The notes under the pieces are model-generated. The model was given only the letters and a program-made list of their open reading frames with translations, had not been told where the DNA came from and did not search any database. Shown one piece after another: positions 54,750 to 64,000 of a DNA stretch of 64,000 nt. Position 1 is the stretch's first letter. Every line of letters begins with the position of its first letter. Where the stretch lies: NCBI GenBank assembly GCA_020912385.1, contig CP087206.1, positions 1,302,001 through 1,366,000 on the forward strand, written 5' to 3'. Made by a program: the position numbers and the translations under genes. This stretch comes from Neofusicoccum parvum. Lineage: Eukaryota; Ascomycota; Dothideomycetes; Botryosphaeriales; Botryosphaeriaceae.

Positions 54750-57451
54750 CTAGCCAAACCCCAACCCCCGGACCTCCTCGTCGTCCTTCAGCGCCGACCG
54801 CACCTCCTCGTCGCTCACCCCCAACCGCACCCTCCCCACCCTCTCCCCCCTCCGCGCCTCCAGCCCCACGATCCCCGCCTCCATCAGCTCCACCGCCGCG
54901 CCCCCCATCCCCGTCACCCTCGCCACCGTCCCGCGCTCCCGGCTCGCCGCTGCCGCCGCCGCCTTCGCCGCTCCAGGCGGCCGGCCCCTGCGCGGCGTGG
55001 CGGGCTGGTGGTGGGTGGATGCCAAGCCGCTGAGCAGGCCGTCGACCGCGACCGCGACCGCGTCGGCGGGCTCGCGGGCGGTGGCGGTGGCGGTGGGTGC
55101 GGATGACGGCAGGCCGAGCAGGGCGGTCTGGATGGCGTCGGCGTGGCTCATGCGGGCCAGGTTGCGGGCCTCGTCCAGCACGTCGCCGAGCAGGGCCTCC
55201 TGGACGCCGGTGCGGCGCACGCGCGCCAGCAGCGCCGCGAGGAAGAGCTTGGACGCGAGCGGCAGCGCGCGCAGCGCCTGCTGGAGCGGGCTGCTGGTCG
55301 CCTCGGCGATGGCCTGCTTGATGGTCGCGATGGTGACGACCGGGCCGCCGCCCTTGACGGTGGTTGCCTGTGCCGCTGCCGCTGCCGCTGCCGCTGCTGC
55401 TGCGGCACGGCCCGGCGTCTTGCTTGGCGTGTTGGGCGTCGACGTTGAGACGCCGTTGCTAGCGGCCGCCGCGGAGGCGTCGAGGCATGCGGCTTCGGCG
55501 ATCTCGACGGCCCGCCGGCAGATGTCCAGCGCCCGCCGCGCGTCACCCGACACGGCTGCTACCTTGCGAGACGCGAATTGGATGGCGTCAGGGTGCACGA
55601 TGTTTCCCGGGACGTTGGCGAGGCGCGATTGGATGATGGACATTAATTGGTCGTGCGTGTAGCCCGGAAAGGTAATGCGCGTCAGACCTGTTTCGCAGCC
55701 GTCTGGTTAGCAGCTGCTGGACATGGGTGTGGGAGGCGGGGGAATTGTGCGTTCAGAAAAGGCTATTCCGAAAGCATGGTGCGGGATGATGAGGGCGGCG
55801 TGGGCTTGCCGTGATGTGTGATGCCAAGAGCTACCCCTTTGGGTAATAGTCCGTGGGGGGAACGACTGTGGAACTTACCTAATCGGCTGCTGATCTTATT
55901 GCTGAGCGTTCGCTCAGGCAAGTCCATGGTGTTTGCAACGGCAAGCACAATCAGCCGGCTGTGGCGCAAGTTTGGCCAGTTGAAAAAGTTGTACATGACG
56001 CTTTGGTTCTTCGTCACAAGCTGGTCCAGCTCATCCATCAACACCACACAAGGTACTCGACGTGGACTTGGGTTAGAGAATTCCCTCTCGAGGAGTTCAA
56101 GTGCATGTGCAGGGCTGACACGATCTCCCCGTATAGCCTCCCAGAGAAGGGAGTACGATTGATGGGGATCAGTCACCTTCATGCCGTTGATCTCAACGAA
56201 AATGAAATCGTCAAGCTCCTCCTCCTGAACAGAAGCATTGAGCTGCGCAACGACTTCGCGAACTGTGGCTGTCTTTCCAGTTCCCGGTGTACCAGAAATG
56301 TAAATGCAAGACCCTGACCCATCTGTGATGGCGGCTTCCAAGTGTGAGTAGACGGTTGAGAACTCCTCCTCTCGACAGGGCAATGTAGCCGGAACAGACG
56401 AAACATGCAATTGAGTCCGAGCAACTTGGTAGGGAGATGATAGAACACTAGGAGAGAGAACGCGGGTTCCAAGAGGCGTAAACTCTAGCGGCTTCTTAAC
56501 GACGATGCGCTTGTGCGTGGGCGTGATGAACTTTCGAGGAGTGAGATCTTTCCTTTTCGATGTAGGAGTGATGGCATCGTTCAACTTTCGGCGTTTCTTG
56601 GGCGTCTGCGGGGCATCTTCGTCCTCGTCTGCGGCAACGAACTCGTCCATATCATGCTTCGCCTTCTTGGAGTCTTTACGCTTCCGGGTCTCCTTTGTGT
56701 GGCTCTTGACCAGCTCCATGAGGCTCGCTATGTCCTGCTCGCCAGAGTAGACATCTTCCCATCTGAATATGTCCGTATAGGTAGCCGTGCGCGTGTTGAC
56801 ACCGCGTTGACAGACGAAAAGCTTTCCGGAGTCTCTCGCTGTGCGTGGAATTTTGCCGCTGGGGTACTTCTTGAAGAAAGCATCCTTGGAGACCACAGTA
56901 GCGCGGCCATTGATGGTTGTGAGAGGGTTGTCGTCGAAGTACGCGGTTATATAAAGCTCGTTCTGGACGATGTTAGCACTGGCGACTGCGACAGAACGGT
57001 GGCAGGGACTCACATCCATGTAGTCAGTCCGGCGGCGGGCCTTGTTGCGGATCTCCTTGGGGGTTGAGAACCACATGAAGTTGGCCATCTTCTCCTCCTC
57101 CTCCGTATCCTCATCCTTGCCATCGAAGAGGTCGCAAACGATGCCGACCCAGGCCTCGTTGCCCTCTGCCTTCAACATGACGGTGTCGCCAATGCGGCAC
57201 TCGAAATTGCCCATGCGCGCACCAATGATGCCCCGCTTCGGCTTCGGGTCCTTCTTCGCGCGGGCGGCGCGCTTGCGGGGCGTTGCATTGTCGTCATCGT
57301 GACTGTCGCCTGCGCCGTTGGCGTCGTAGAGCCACTCCCACGGGTGGTCTTCAACACCGAGCTCGTCGTCGGAATCCTCGCGGAGGACGCCGCCGCCCTT
57401 GAGCCACTGTCGCGCGCGCTCGGTCCTGGTCTGCTTGCGGGCGGGCGCCAT
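54750..57451 (-). CDS. orc1: Origin recognition complex subunit 1 (BAH + AAA+ ATPase)
   Basis: Exons 57451-57014, 56962-55879 and 55687-54750 give 819 aa. I treat 56963-57013 (51 nt, GTGAGT...GTGCTAACATCGTCCAG) as an intron: it is stop-free and in frame, but removal restores DYMD-NELYITAYFDDNPL of the BAH domain. The BAH domain (about residues 80-225) binds nucleosomes/Sir-type partners; a basic disordered linker follows. The AAA+ domain starts near 335, with Walker A GTPGTGKT (370-377), Walker B VVLMDELDQL (D456, E457) and AVANTMDLPERTLSNKISSR (sensor 1 and Arg finger). The winged-helix part is in exon 3. Exon 3 has a polyalanine/GCT insert near the start of the lid region. ORC1 is the ATP-binding subunit that loads Cdc6/Mcm at replication origins. 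Confidence 0.95.
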
Positions 57452-58329
57452 GGTCGGGGCCGGGAACTGGGGGTCGGCGGACGGCGTGGTGGTCGCGCGG
57501 TGGGCGGGCAGCGTGTGCTGAGACGGCCGGGATTTGGGCGCGTCGAGCGTCGAACTAACGCGCCGGGAGCTACGCGGCCCACGTGACGGCCCATTACGTC
57601 ACCCCGCCCAGTGCAGCGGAACCGATTCTGACTCCAAGCTTGGAGTCGCTACTCCGACGCTGTCTGAACGGGACGGCTGCATCCTTCCATGAGCGGCCGG
57701 ACATTGCGGACTTTGCGGTGCGCGAGTGGCCGCGCTGGGATCATCCCACAGTCTCGCGGCAAAATGCCTCAGAGCCCCATCCATGGCCGCCAGGGTCGTT
57801 CAACACCCAGCAGGCCGACCACGAGCTCTGTCCAGCACAAGGGCTTTGGCACGACGGATCACACAGCGGTGCTGCGCCTCTATCAGTCCACCGACATCAC
57901 CGCATTTTGGTACATAGCTTGTTGAAGGATCTAGATTAATGATTCCAATTTTAGCTCCCCGCAATCCTACTGAATCCTCCGGCACCCTAAACGCGGCCGA
58001 TCGCATCGCGATGCCCCATGTGGAAACCCGAAGCCCCAGCACTCTCCACCACACAGGTGGAGGAACCCGAAAACGCCATCGCGCCCATGCAAGACCCTTG
58101 AAACCGTAAACCCATAATCGATAAAGTCCGCATACGTCAGTGCCGACCCTGGCACGACGACTGGGAACGACAGTGATGTCTAACGCCCACGCTCAACGAA
58201 TGGTATCGTAATGCAACACTTCGAAGTAATGTACAATCGAAGAAGAGAAGGAAAGGAAAGAGTCGTCACTTCGTGACAATGCTCGTAAACGCTCGTATGC
58301 AACAAAAGGAAGAAAGCAGGCAGAAACGC
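57452..58329. other. Intergenic region upstream of ORC1
   Basis: About 880 nt upstream of ORC1 and downstream of the bZIP gene (both minus strand). No gene is seen. Confidence 0.5.
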
Positions 58330-59276
58330 TCAGTAGCAGTGCAGCTGCGGCGGCGTGCCCGGCATCGACGCCGGGGTGGCCGGGTTGTAGTACTCCGGCG
58401 GCGAGCCAGAGCAGGATTCAAACGACTCAGAAAGCGGCGGCGTCTTCAGAGATCTCCATGTTAGTGGCATGGCTCTCTACTGGCGTTTGTACTGACGGAG
58501 AGGGTGTATTACTTGAGCGTTTGAATCCTGGTATGAGTGCGTCACCGGGATGTCGATGCCTGCTAACGAGGCGTAGTTCATGCTGAACGGGCTGATCTCG
58601 TCTTCGCCGTAGAACTCCTGCTTTGCCGGCACGATGCTGGGCAGGGTTCCGGGGTAGACGGACGAGGAGATCGGCGGGAGGTAGGGGGTGTACGGCATCT
58701 GCATGTCCGCAGTGGTGGTGGGCATGGCGTGGTAGGGCGTCTGCGAGTACGCGTACGAGACCGCGTCGGGAGCCGGGTAGGTCGAGTAGGCGGTGAACGG
58801 CGGCGGAGAAGTGGAGATTTGGCGGGTGTTCTGGTAGGAGAACAGGCTGCGCTCGTCGTGAGGCTGGAGGAAGTGCTGCTGCATGTCGGGGCTGCGGCGG
58901 CTGTAGTCGGCCTGGTCCACCGACTCCGAGGCAGAACCCTCGCGGGCGTGGCCGTGGGAACGGTCAAGCTCGGCCGGGCGCTGCTCGGGCGAGGCGGAGC
59001 TCGAGGCGGCGCGGCGCTCGAGGTCTTCGAGCCTCTTCTTGAGCTTCTTGCCTGCAGAATAGGTCAGTGCGCGAACTGGGGACGGCGGCGGCAGGGGGGC
59101 GTACGGTAGTTGCGCTGGGCAATGCGGTTCTGTATCCGCCTGCGCTCGGCAAGGTCGGAGATCTTGGTCCAGTCCTCGTTGGGGTTCGCGCTGGGGCTGA
59201 AGGCGGAGCTGGTGCTCGAGTATCGTTGCGTGGGCACGGGGGCCTGTGCGTAGGCGTACTGGGCGTGTCGGCTCAT
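58330..59276 (-). CDS. bZIP transcription factor
   Basis: Three exons, 59276-59105, 59051-58513 and 58443-58330, give 274 aa. The bZIP basic region is RRRIQNRIAQRNYRKKLKKR (about 45-65), with the Asn-X7-Arg core N..AQRNYR. Intron 1 falls right inside it (after NY, in the Arg codon). A short zipper-like leucine heptad (LEDLERRA) follows, so the dimerisation helix seems brief. The rest is Pro/Ser/Tyr/Gln-rich, with a mid region SRRSPDMQQHFLQPHDERS and a C-terminus ending LHCY. The last intron (58444-58512) has GTAATA/CACTAAC/GAAG signals. A nearer AG would give a short alternative tail (stop after nine residues). Related fungal bZIPs act in stress and nitrogen responses, but I cannot place this one. 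Confidence 0.85.
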
Positions 59277-62200
59277 GGTGTGCACCGTGGGCGTGGATGT
59301 GGATGTGGATGTGGTGGTGGTGCTGGGTGAGGAGTGCGTGGAGCAGTGGTCTGGAGTCCTGGAGGGAGGGCGAGTGCTGTATAAGGCTGGTGCAATGGAT
59401 CGTCGTCCGGGGCGCGTCCTGATATTTATCAGCTCGAGGCTGGCAGTCAGTCCGCAGCCCGCACCAACTCCGCAGAGTGTCTTCCGTGCCAGCCACAAGC
59501 CCGCATCCTGCGCGCCGGGTAGGGCACGCCAACCCCTGCAACGGCAGCCAGGGAGCATGGGGGCTTGGCCGTTAGGCGCAGGCCTGCACGATGCTACCCT
59601 GGCGGGCACCGCCTAGCGCTTATCAATCCTGCGCTTCGAGCTAGCGGGGCTGGCATAATTTTGGCAGCATCCCACAAGGCTGCATGGGTGCTCAGGGCCG
59701 TCCAGCACCGCGGGCTCAGGATTGCCCGCGCACGCCTGCCCTACGCTCACCCACTGTTTTGGCCGCGGGCGGTGGCGCGCTCGGCCGCAGAGCGCGCGGG
59801 CGGTGCTGTTAGCGCAGGGCCGGTGCCGCCGGGGCCGGGTGGCTTCGATCGCCGCGACGAGGACGAGCAGCTGCGCAACCCTCGAGCGCGCGATAGCTGC
59901 GTCCAAAACGGCACCATGTCGCGATCGGCCGACGGACACGCCCCGGGCTAAGGGCTGGCAGGCGGGCGGCGGGCAGCGGGCGGCGGGCAGCGGGCAGGCG
60001 TCGGCTTGCCGCGCCTGATCGAGCCGTCGCTGCGACGTGCGCCCTCCAGCCTGGCGAAGCCGCTGCGCGCGGTGGGGGCCAAGGCCACGGCGGGCGAGCG
60101 TGCAAGCAAATGCCTATTCCGACGGCCAGTGATGGCGCCCGCGCAAAATAGAACGCCGATCGTGATTCGCAGGCCGGGTGCGGGCGCTTGGCCTGCGGAG
60201 ACACGGCTTCCCTCGCCGCTGGGACGCGTAGGGCTTAGAGAGGCGCGACAGACACCGCTCGAGCGAACGGCCAGCGCGCCTCGCTGCCCGCGCCGCGCTA
60301 GCCCGATGCAGCAAACGGTCGATCCTGGGATGCCCCCCGCGGGCAGGCCAGCGCCAGCGGCAGGCCGGGCGGAGGCAGCAGCCGCACGGCCTGTGCTGCG
60401 GGCCCGAAAGGGCCAGGAATGGCTGGCTGCGCGGCTGCCAGGTGGTGTTCACGGTGCAGGCGCGCTGCCGGGCCCCGGTCGGCGGGCTGCTTGGTAAGGC
60501 CCTCTAAATTTGTGCGCCTTCTGCTGCCCGTCAGTCACCCAGCGCGCCGCCAATCACACCACATGCCCGCAGGGATGGCGCGCACACCTAAAGCCAACTA
60601 AGCGTCTGACCCCGTTCCAACGATCCGCCAGCCCTATGCACCACCGCCGCCTCGAGGCCGCTCCCAGCTCCCCGAGCCCCAGCGTCAGCACCTTCAGTCG
60701 GTGAAGTGCAGGCGATCCAGACCGCTGCCGTCCCCCATGAAACATCTCCAGGTCTGCCGACTGACGTCGTGTCCGCGCCCTGTGACTTGACGAGTGCAAC
60801 CGCGACTCCGCGTTTCGCGTCTGCCGCCTGCCACCCGCTTCGGTCGCCCCGTGTCACCGCCGGCAGCAAGCCTATGTCCGGGCCTCCGTTTATGGCCGTA
60901 TGCTCGGCCTCTGTGACCGCAGGCACCAGCACCAGTGCCAGCACCAGCACCAACATGGTCGTTCCGTGCCCGCCGGCCCACGGACGAATCCCCTCGGCCG
61001 CGCAGAAAAACAAACCGGCCCCGACGGAACAAGCCATTGCGCGGTCGGCCCGCATGCGCCTTGATCGCCCGTAATCTGGGGGCCGCAACCGCACAGTCAC
61101 CTGCGCTGCCCCAAAGGATCGAGCTGCTCCGCCTGCATCGCGACTGAGCCACCACTCCCACCGCGTGCTCTGTGGCTAGAGAGCGCGCGCCTGCGTCTGA
61201 TTGCTCACAACTGGCCGAAAAGTCTCCAGCGCTGCTTTCGCGGCCATGACGACGGCGCTGCGCCAGCGAGCAGACCTGAAACTGCAACGGAGGGTCGGCA
61301 GCTACTCGACCCATCCGATTGAGTGCTCCCTGCTCGCACGGCATCGCGACATGTCGCCCGCGCTCTGCCAAAGTGATGGTGAATCATCTTCGTTCATACC
61401 GGCTGGCAGCACCACTAGCACGCCTCAGCCGGCAGGGTCAGGGTTCGTATGCCCTGTCACCTCCGATCGGTCCCCCCGCTGTGGTTGTCGAGGCGCCGGT
61501 GATAGTGCTATCCCCGCACCCGCGTATGTCCACACTAGCGCGCTGTCCAGCACGGTCTTGGGGGCCGTTGTTTGCGGTGTTGCGCGCTGGGTGGTAGGGC
61601 CGCGCGGTGTCCGCAACCCGCAAGACGCGCCAACTACCACGGCCTCAGCCCCAGGTTAGTTGGGCCGGCGCAGCTTCTTTCGCCGGCATGTTCAGCGGAT
61701 CGCCGAAAGTCAATGCGAGTGAGTGGATAGCCAGCCTCGTAGCGCCCTCGCGCCATGCCACCGCACAAGGGTGTTAGAGTTAGAGGCTAGGGGAAGCTTG
61801 TCGCTCTTGTCTGTCGGTCGCTTTCGCATTTGCAGCTGCGCATTGGCGCCGGCTGCGGCGCTTTGAATTAAGCCCGGGTGCTGCGTTAACAGAGCGCGAA
61901 GACCGAGAGTCACAGGCATCAATGATCAGTCAACACCGGCTCCCCAAAGGGGCATTTGCACTGGCAGGCGAGCGCCTTGGCCGAAAAGCCTTCTTTCTGG
62001 ATATTTGGAAGCATTGCAGTGATGATGAGCTCCAGGGGTCCTTTTTTGGAACACACGTCCTGTCTTTCCTAAGACCTCTATCTCGGAATTCAGACCCAGC
62101 GCAACGGCTCGGCGCCCTCGCCGCGCACGCGGGCGCTCCCGATCTCTCTTGCTGACTTCTCAGGGCCGCTGGAGAACCGTGGGCTGGGTTACTGGCGCCG

Positions 62201-64000
62201 GGCTGAGCACTGCCGTTGGCTGAGGCGGAGCCTAGTAGCGGACGCGACAGCACATCATATAAGCACTAGCCCCCAGTCAAAGCAGGGCTCTCGAGCAGCA
62301 GTCGGCAACGAGCCGTTTGGCGAAGCCAGCTACAATTTAACACGGACGAATCAGCGTCGCAATGATAATACTGCCGAAAAGGGGAAATGATTGGTGCAAT
62401 TTGGGGTTTATTTTGGCGCATCATCACGGGAGGCAGGGTCATGCCCGCCACGCTGCGGGGCGGATGAGAAGAGCGCGGAGAACACCATCTGTATGGTGCG
62501 CACTCTATCTTGAGATTCCAGGCCATGCAAACCACACCTGTTGCTGGCTGCTGTTTGGCCAGCCGTCGAGATGTGGCAACGGCAGGTCCCGCGCACGCGC
62601 AGAAGTCAAGTGTGTTTCATGTCCATTATTAGAAGTGGAGTCCACGCGTCTAACGGCGTGGCAGGTAGGGCTGCATGATGCTGTGGACGGCGGGCAGCTA
62701 ATGGCTCTCTATCCAACACTGCGATCGTCGTAGATGCGGTCTGTCTGGTGGATGTGACGAGAACGACGATGCCGCATGAAGATGCGCACGATGCCCCCCG
62801 GAATGCGAGAGCGAACAGTCAAGTGTTGGCCCCCATCTCCAGGCGCTTGGGCGAGCGAATTCACTGACCGACCGGTTGTTGGGCATAGCCATCGGAGGAT
62901 TCGAGACCGCAGCAGCAGTCGTGGCGCCTGTACGGTAGCCCTTGCGTCGTCGGAACAGTGATCTCCGCAGACGATCCTTCAAGGCTATGACCGACATTCT
63001 GATTGATCAGCTCCAGAAGCTGCTCTGCTAAATTTGAACTGCTATGTCATACATCGCGGGCGTCTTAATTTGAAATGCTTCATGGGGGCCACACTGTTGG
63101 CGGCTGGTCATTTGGTCGGTCGAGAGGAAAGCTACAAGTCTTCCTCACAGAGGGAGATGATGCGTCGATTCTGGTGGGTAAGTCCAAGGCCCAGTCGCAC
63201 TTTCGCGTCCGGATGAGCGCTTCCATCCCTCCTGTTCATGATCTTGACTCTTTGAGATGTGTTTTTGACAACCTTTATCTTTCTTTTGATTCTAACGATC
63301 AATATCTCGAAATATTTCTTTTATTTCCGTTCTCTGACAATATTCTATCGCTTTATTCGTCTTGCACCTCTCCAGATTATCTATTCTAGCTGTGGCCTCC
63401 TGTTGCTGTACATTACGAAGCAAACGACGTAGAGTAGCTCAGTCGTTGGCTTGATCCATTTCGTTCTCTCTTCCTGGATATCTTCGAGCTATCGCTGACT
63501 GGTTGTCTCAGAAGCACTCTTTTCAACCGATTCTCAGTCCACGATGCCTCGATTTGACTCGAGTCCTGGTGTCCCCTAGGTCGTCGCATCGACGCCCATT
63601 AAGGAAAGTGGAGAGGTTCACTCAGAGGATCACGCCACGACGACCGACTTCATCCAAGTTTCGCGCATGGCGCTGCGGCCAACTGTGCATGCGAGTTGCT
63701 GCCAAGCAATTCAGCCGCCTCGGGGGATGAAGCCATTGCTGGATACGCGTATACCAAAAATGTTGGGATAGACACTTCAATCCCAAAAGCTTAAGTCTGC
63801 ACGCCCCACCGACAGACTGTTAATTCTCCTTGCGCTAACCGCTCCGGCTACAGGGAAGATGGAGGCAGCAGAACAAAGACGTCGCATGCTGCAAAAGCCT
63901 CACCCGTAGGGAGGCCAGGTTTCGACGAGTCATTGGCGTGTTCTAGGTTCCACGTCTTCAGCCGCGGAGGGATCCTACACGCCGATACAACGTAGGATAC
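59277..64000. other. 4.7-kb 3' end of window, no supported gene
   Basis: GC-rich to about 62.5 kb, AT-richer afterwards. Frames such as 60006-60497 (+), 60694-61371 (-) and 61201-61659 (+) overlap and lack domain content. A 14-bp tandem repeat lies at 59963-59990. The minus-strand frame 62698-62997 (99 aa) begins with a basic run (LKDRLRRSLFRRRKGYRTG) but has no other support. The right end of the window could hold the start of a neighbouring gene. Confidence 0.45.
59963..59990. repeat. 14-bp perfect tandem repeat, CGGGCGGCGGGCAG x2 plus partial third
   Basis: Copies at 59963-59976 and 59977-59990, with a partial third copy after. Non-coding GC-rich sequence. Confidence 0.85.

Noticed and set aside
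58444..58460. Alternative nearer AG acceptor for the last bZIP intron, giving a short tail
   Set aside because: It lies only about 6 nt from the CACTAAC branch site, whereas the chosen acceptor lies at the usual distance.
60694..61371. 225-codon minus-strand frame near the window end
   Set aside because: Arg/Gly-rich without domain content, and overlapped by other frames on both strands.
63430..63500. tRNA-like D-arm (GTAGCTCAGTCGTTGG)
   Set aside because: No T-arm (GTTCGA) follows at the right distance and no acceptor stem can be formed; resemblance is chance.
1..64000. CRISPR array, phage or bacterial operon structure
   Set aside because: The window is fungal: introns, single-gene transcription units and eukaryotic families; no regularly spaced repeats were seen.

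Overview
This window is nuclear DNA of a filamentous ascomycete (Pezizomycotina). A Dothideomycete is my guess, with low confidence. The evidence is short GT-AG introns with CTAAC/CTGAC branch sites, a GC-rich composition, single genes for core eukaryotic machinery, and families typical of moulds: a Het-C protein, a NACHT NLR, an AA11-like LPMO, an M43 protease and Zn2Cys6 factors. I rebuilt the exon chains by hand. In each chain the phases close and the protein ends at one stop.

Layout. 1.4-12.2 kb: HAD-like protein, aldehyde dehydrogenase (-), the mRNA export adaptor Yra1/ALYREF (-) with a 1,018-nt intron, and the vacuolar tethering subunit Vps11 (+). 12.7-16.7 kb: a Myb/SANT-like protein (-), a hidden two-exon 63-aa secreted cysteine-rich protein (-) and a secreted M43 metalloprotease (-). 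18.0-26.5 kb: nucleoside hydrolase (-), the ER cargo receptor Erv29/SURF4 (-), a lysine-rich membrane-anchored protein (-) and TFIIA gamma (-). 27.3-36.5 kb: a Gln/Ala-rich protein (+), SNF5/Sfh1 with a C-terminal GATA-like finger (-), an AA11-like LPMO (+) and an unidentified 847-aa acidic coiled-coil protein (+). 37.0-43.6 kb: Het-C (+), a cysteine-rich ORF broken by a TAA (-), the mitochondrial ATPase inhibitor IF1 (-) and a conserved unknown (-). 43.6-52.2 kb is an accessory-looking island: 3.4 kb with no credible gene, a 1,057-aa NACHT NLR (+), an MFS transporter remnant and a degenerate Zn2Cys6 factor. 52.4-59.3 kb: the splicing factor Prp46/PLRG1 (+), ORC1 (-) and a bZIP factor (-). The last 4.7 kb has no gene I can support.

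Functionally this is mostly housekeeping: replication (ORC1), transcription and chromatin (TFIIA, SNF5/Sfh1, bZIP), splicing and export (Prp46, Yra1), and trafficking (Erv29, Vps11). Set into it are genes facing other organisms or self/non-self: LPMO, M43 protease, the small cysteine-rich protein, Het-C and the NLR. The points most worth following are Het-C lying 7.4 kb from an NLR, the giant Yra1 intron, the two cysteine-rich genes that simple ORF calling misses, and a recurrent class of stop-free introns whose length is a multiple of three.
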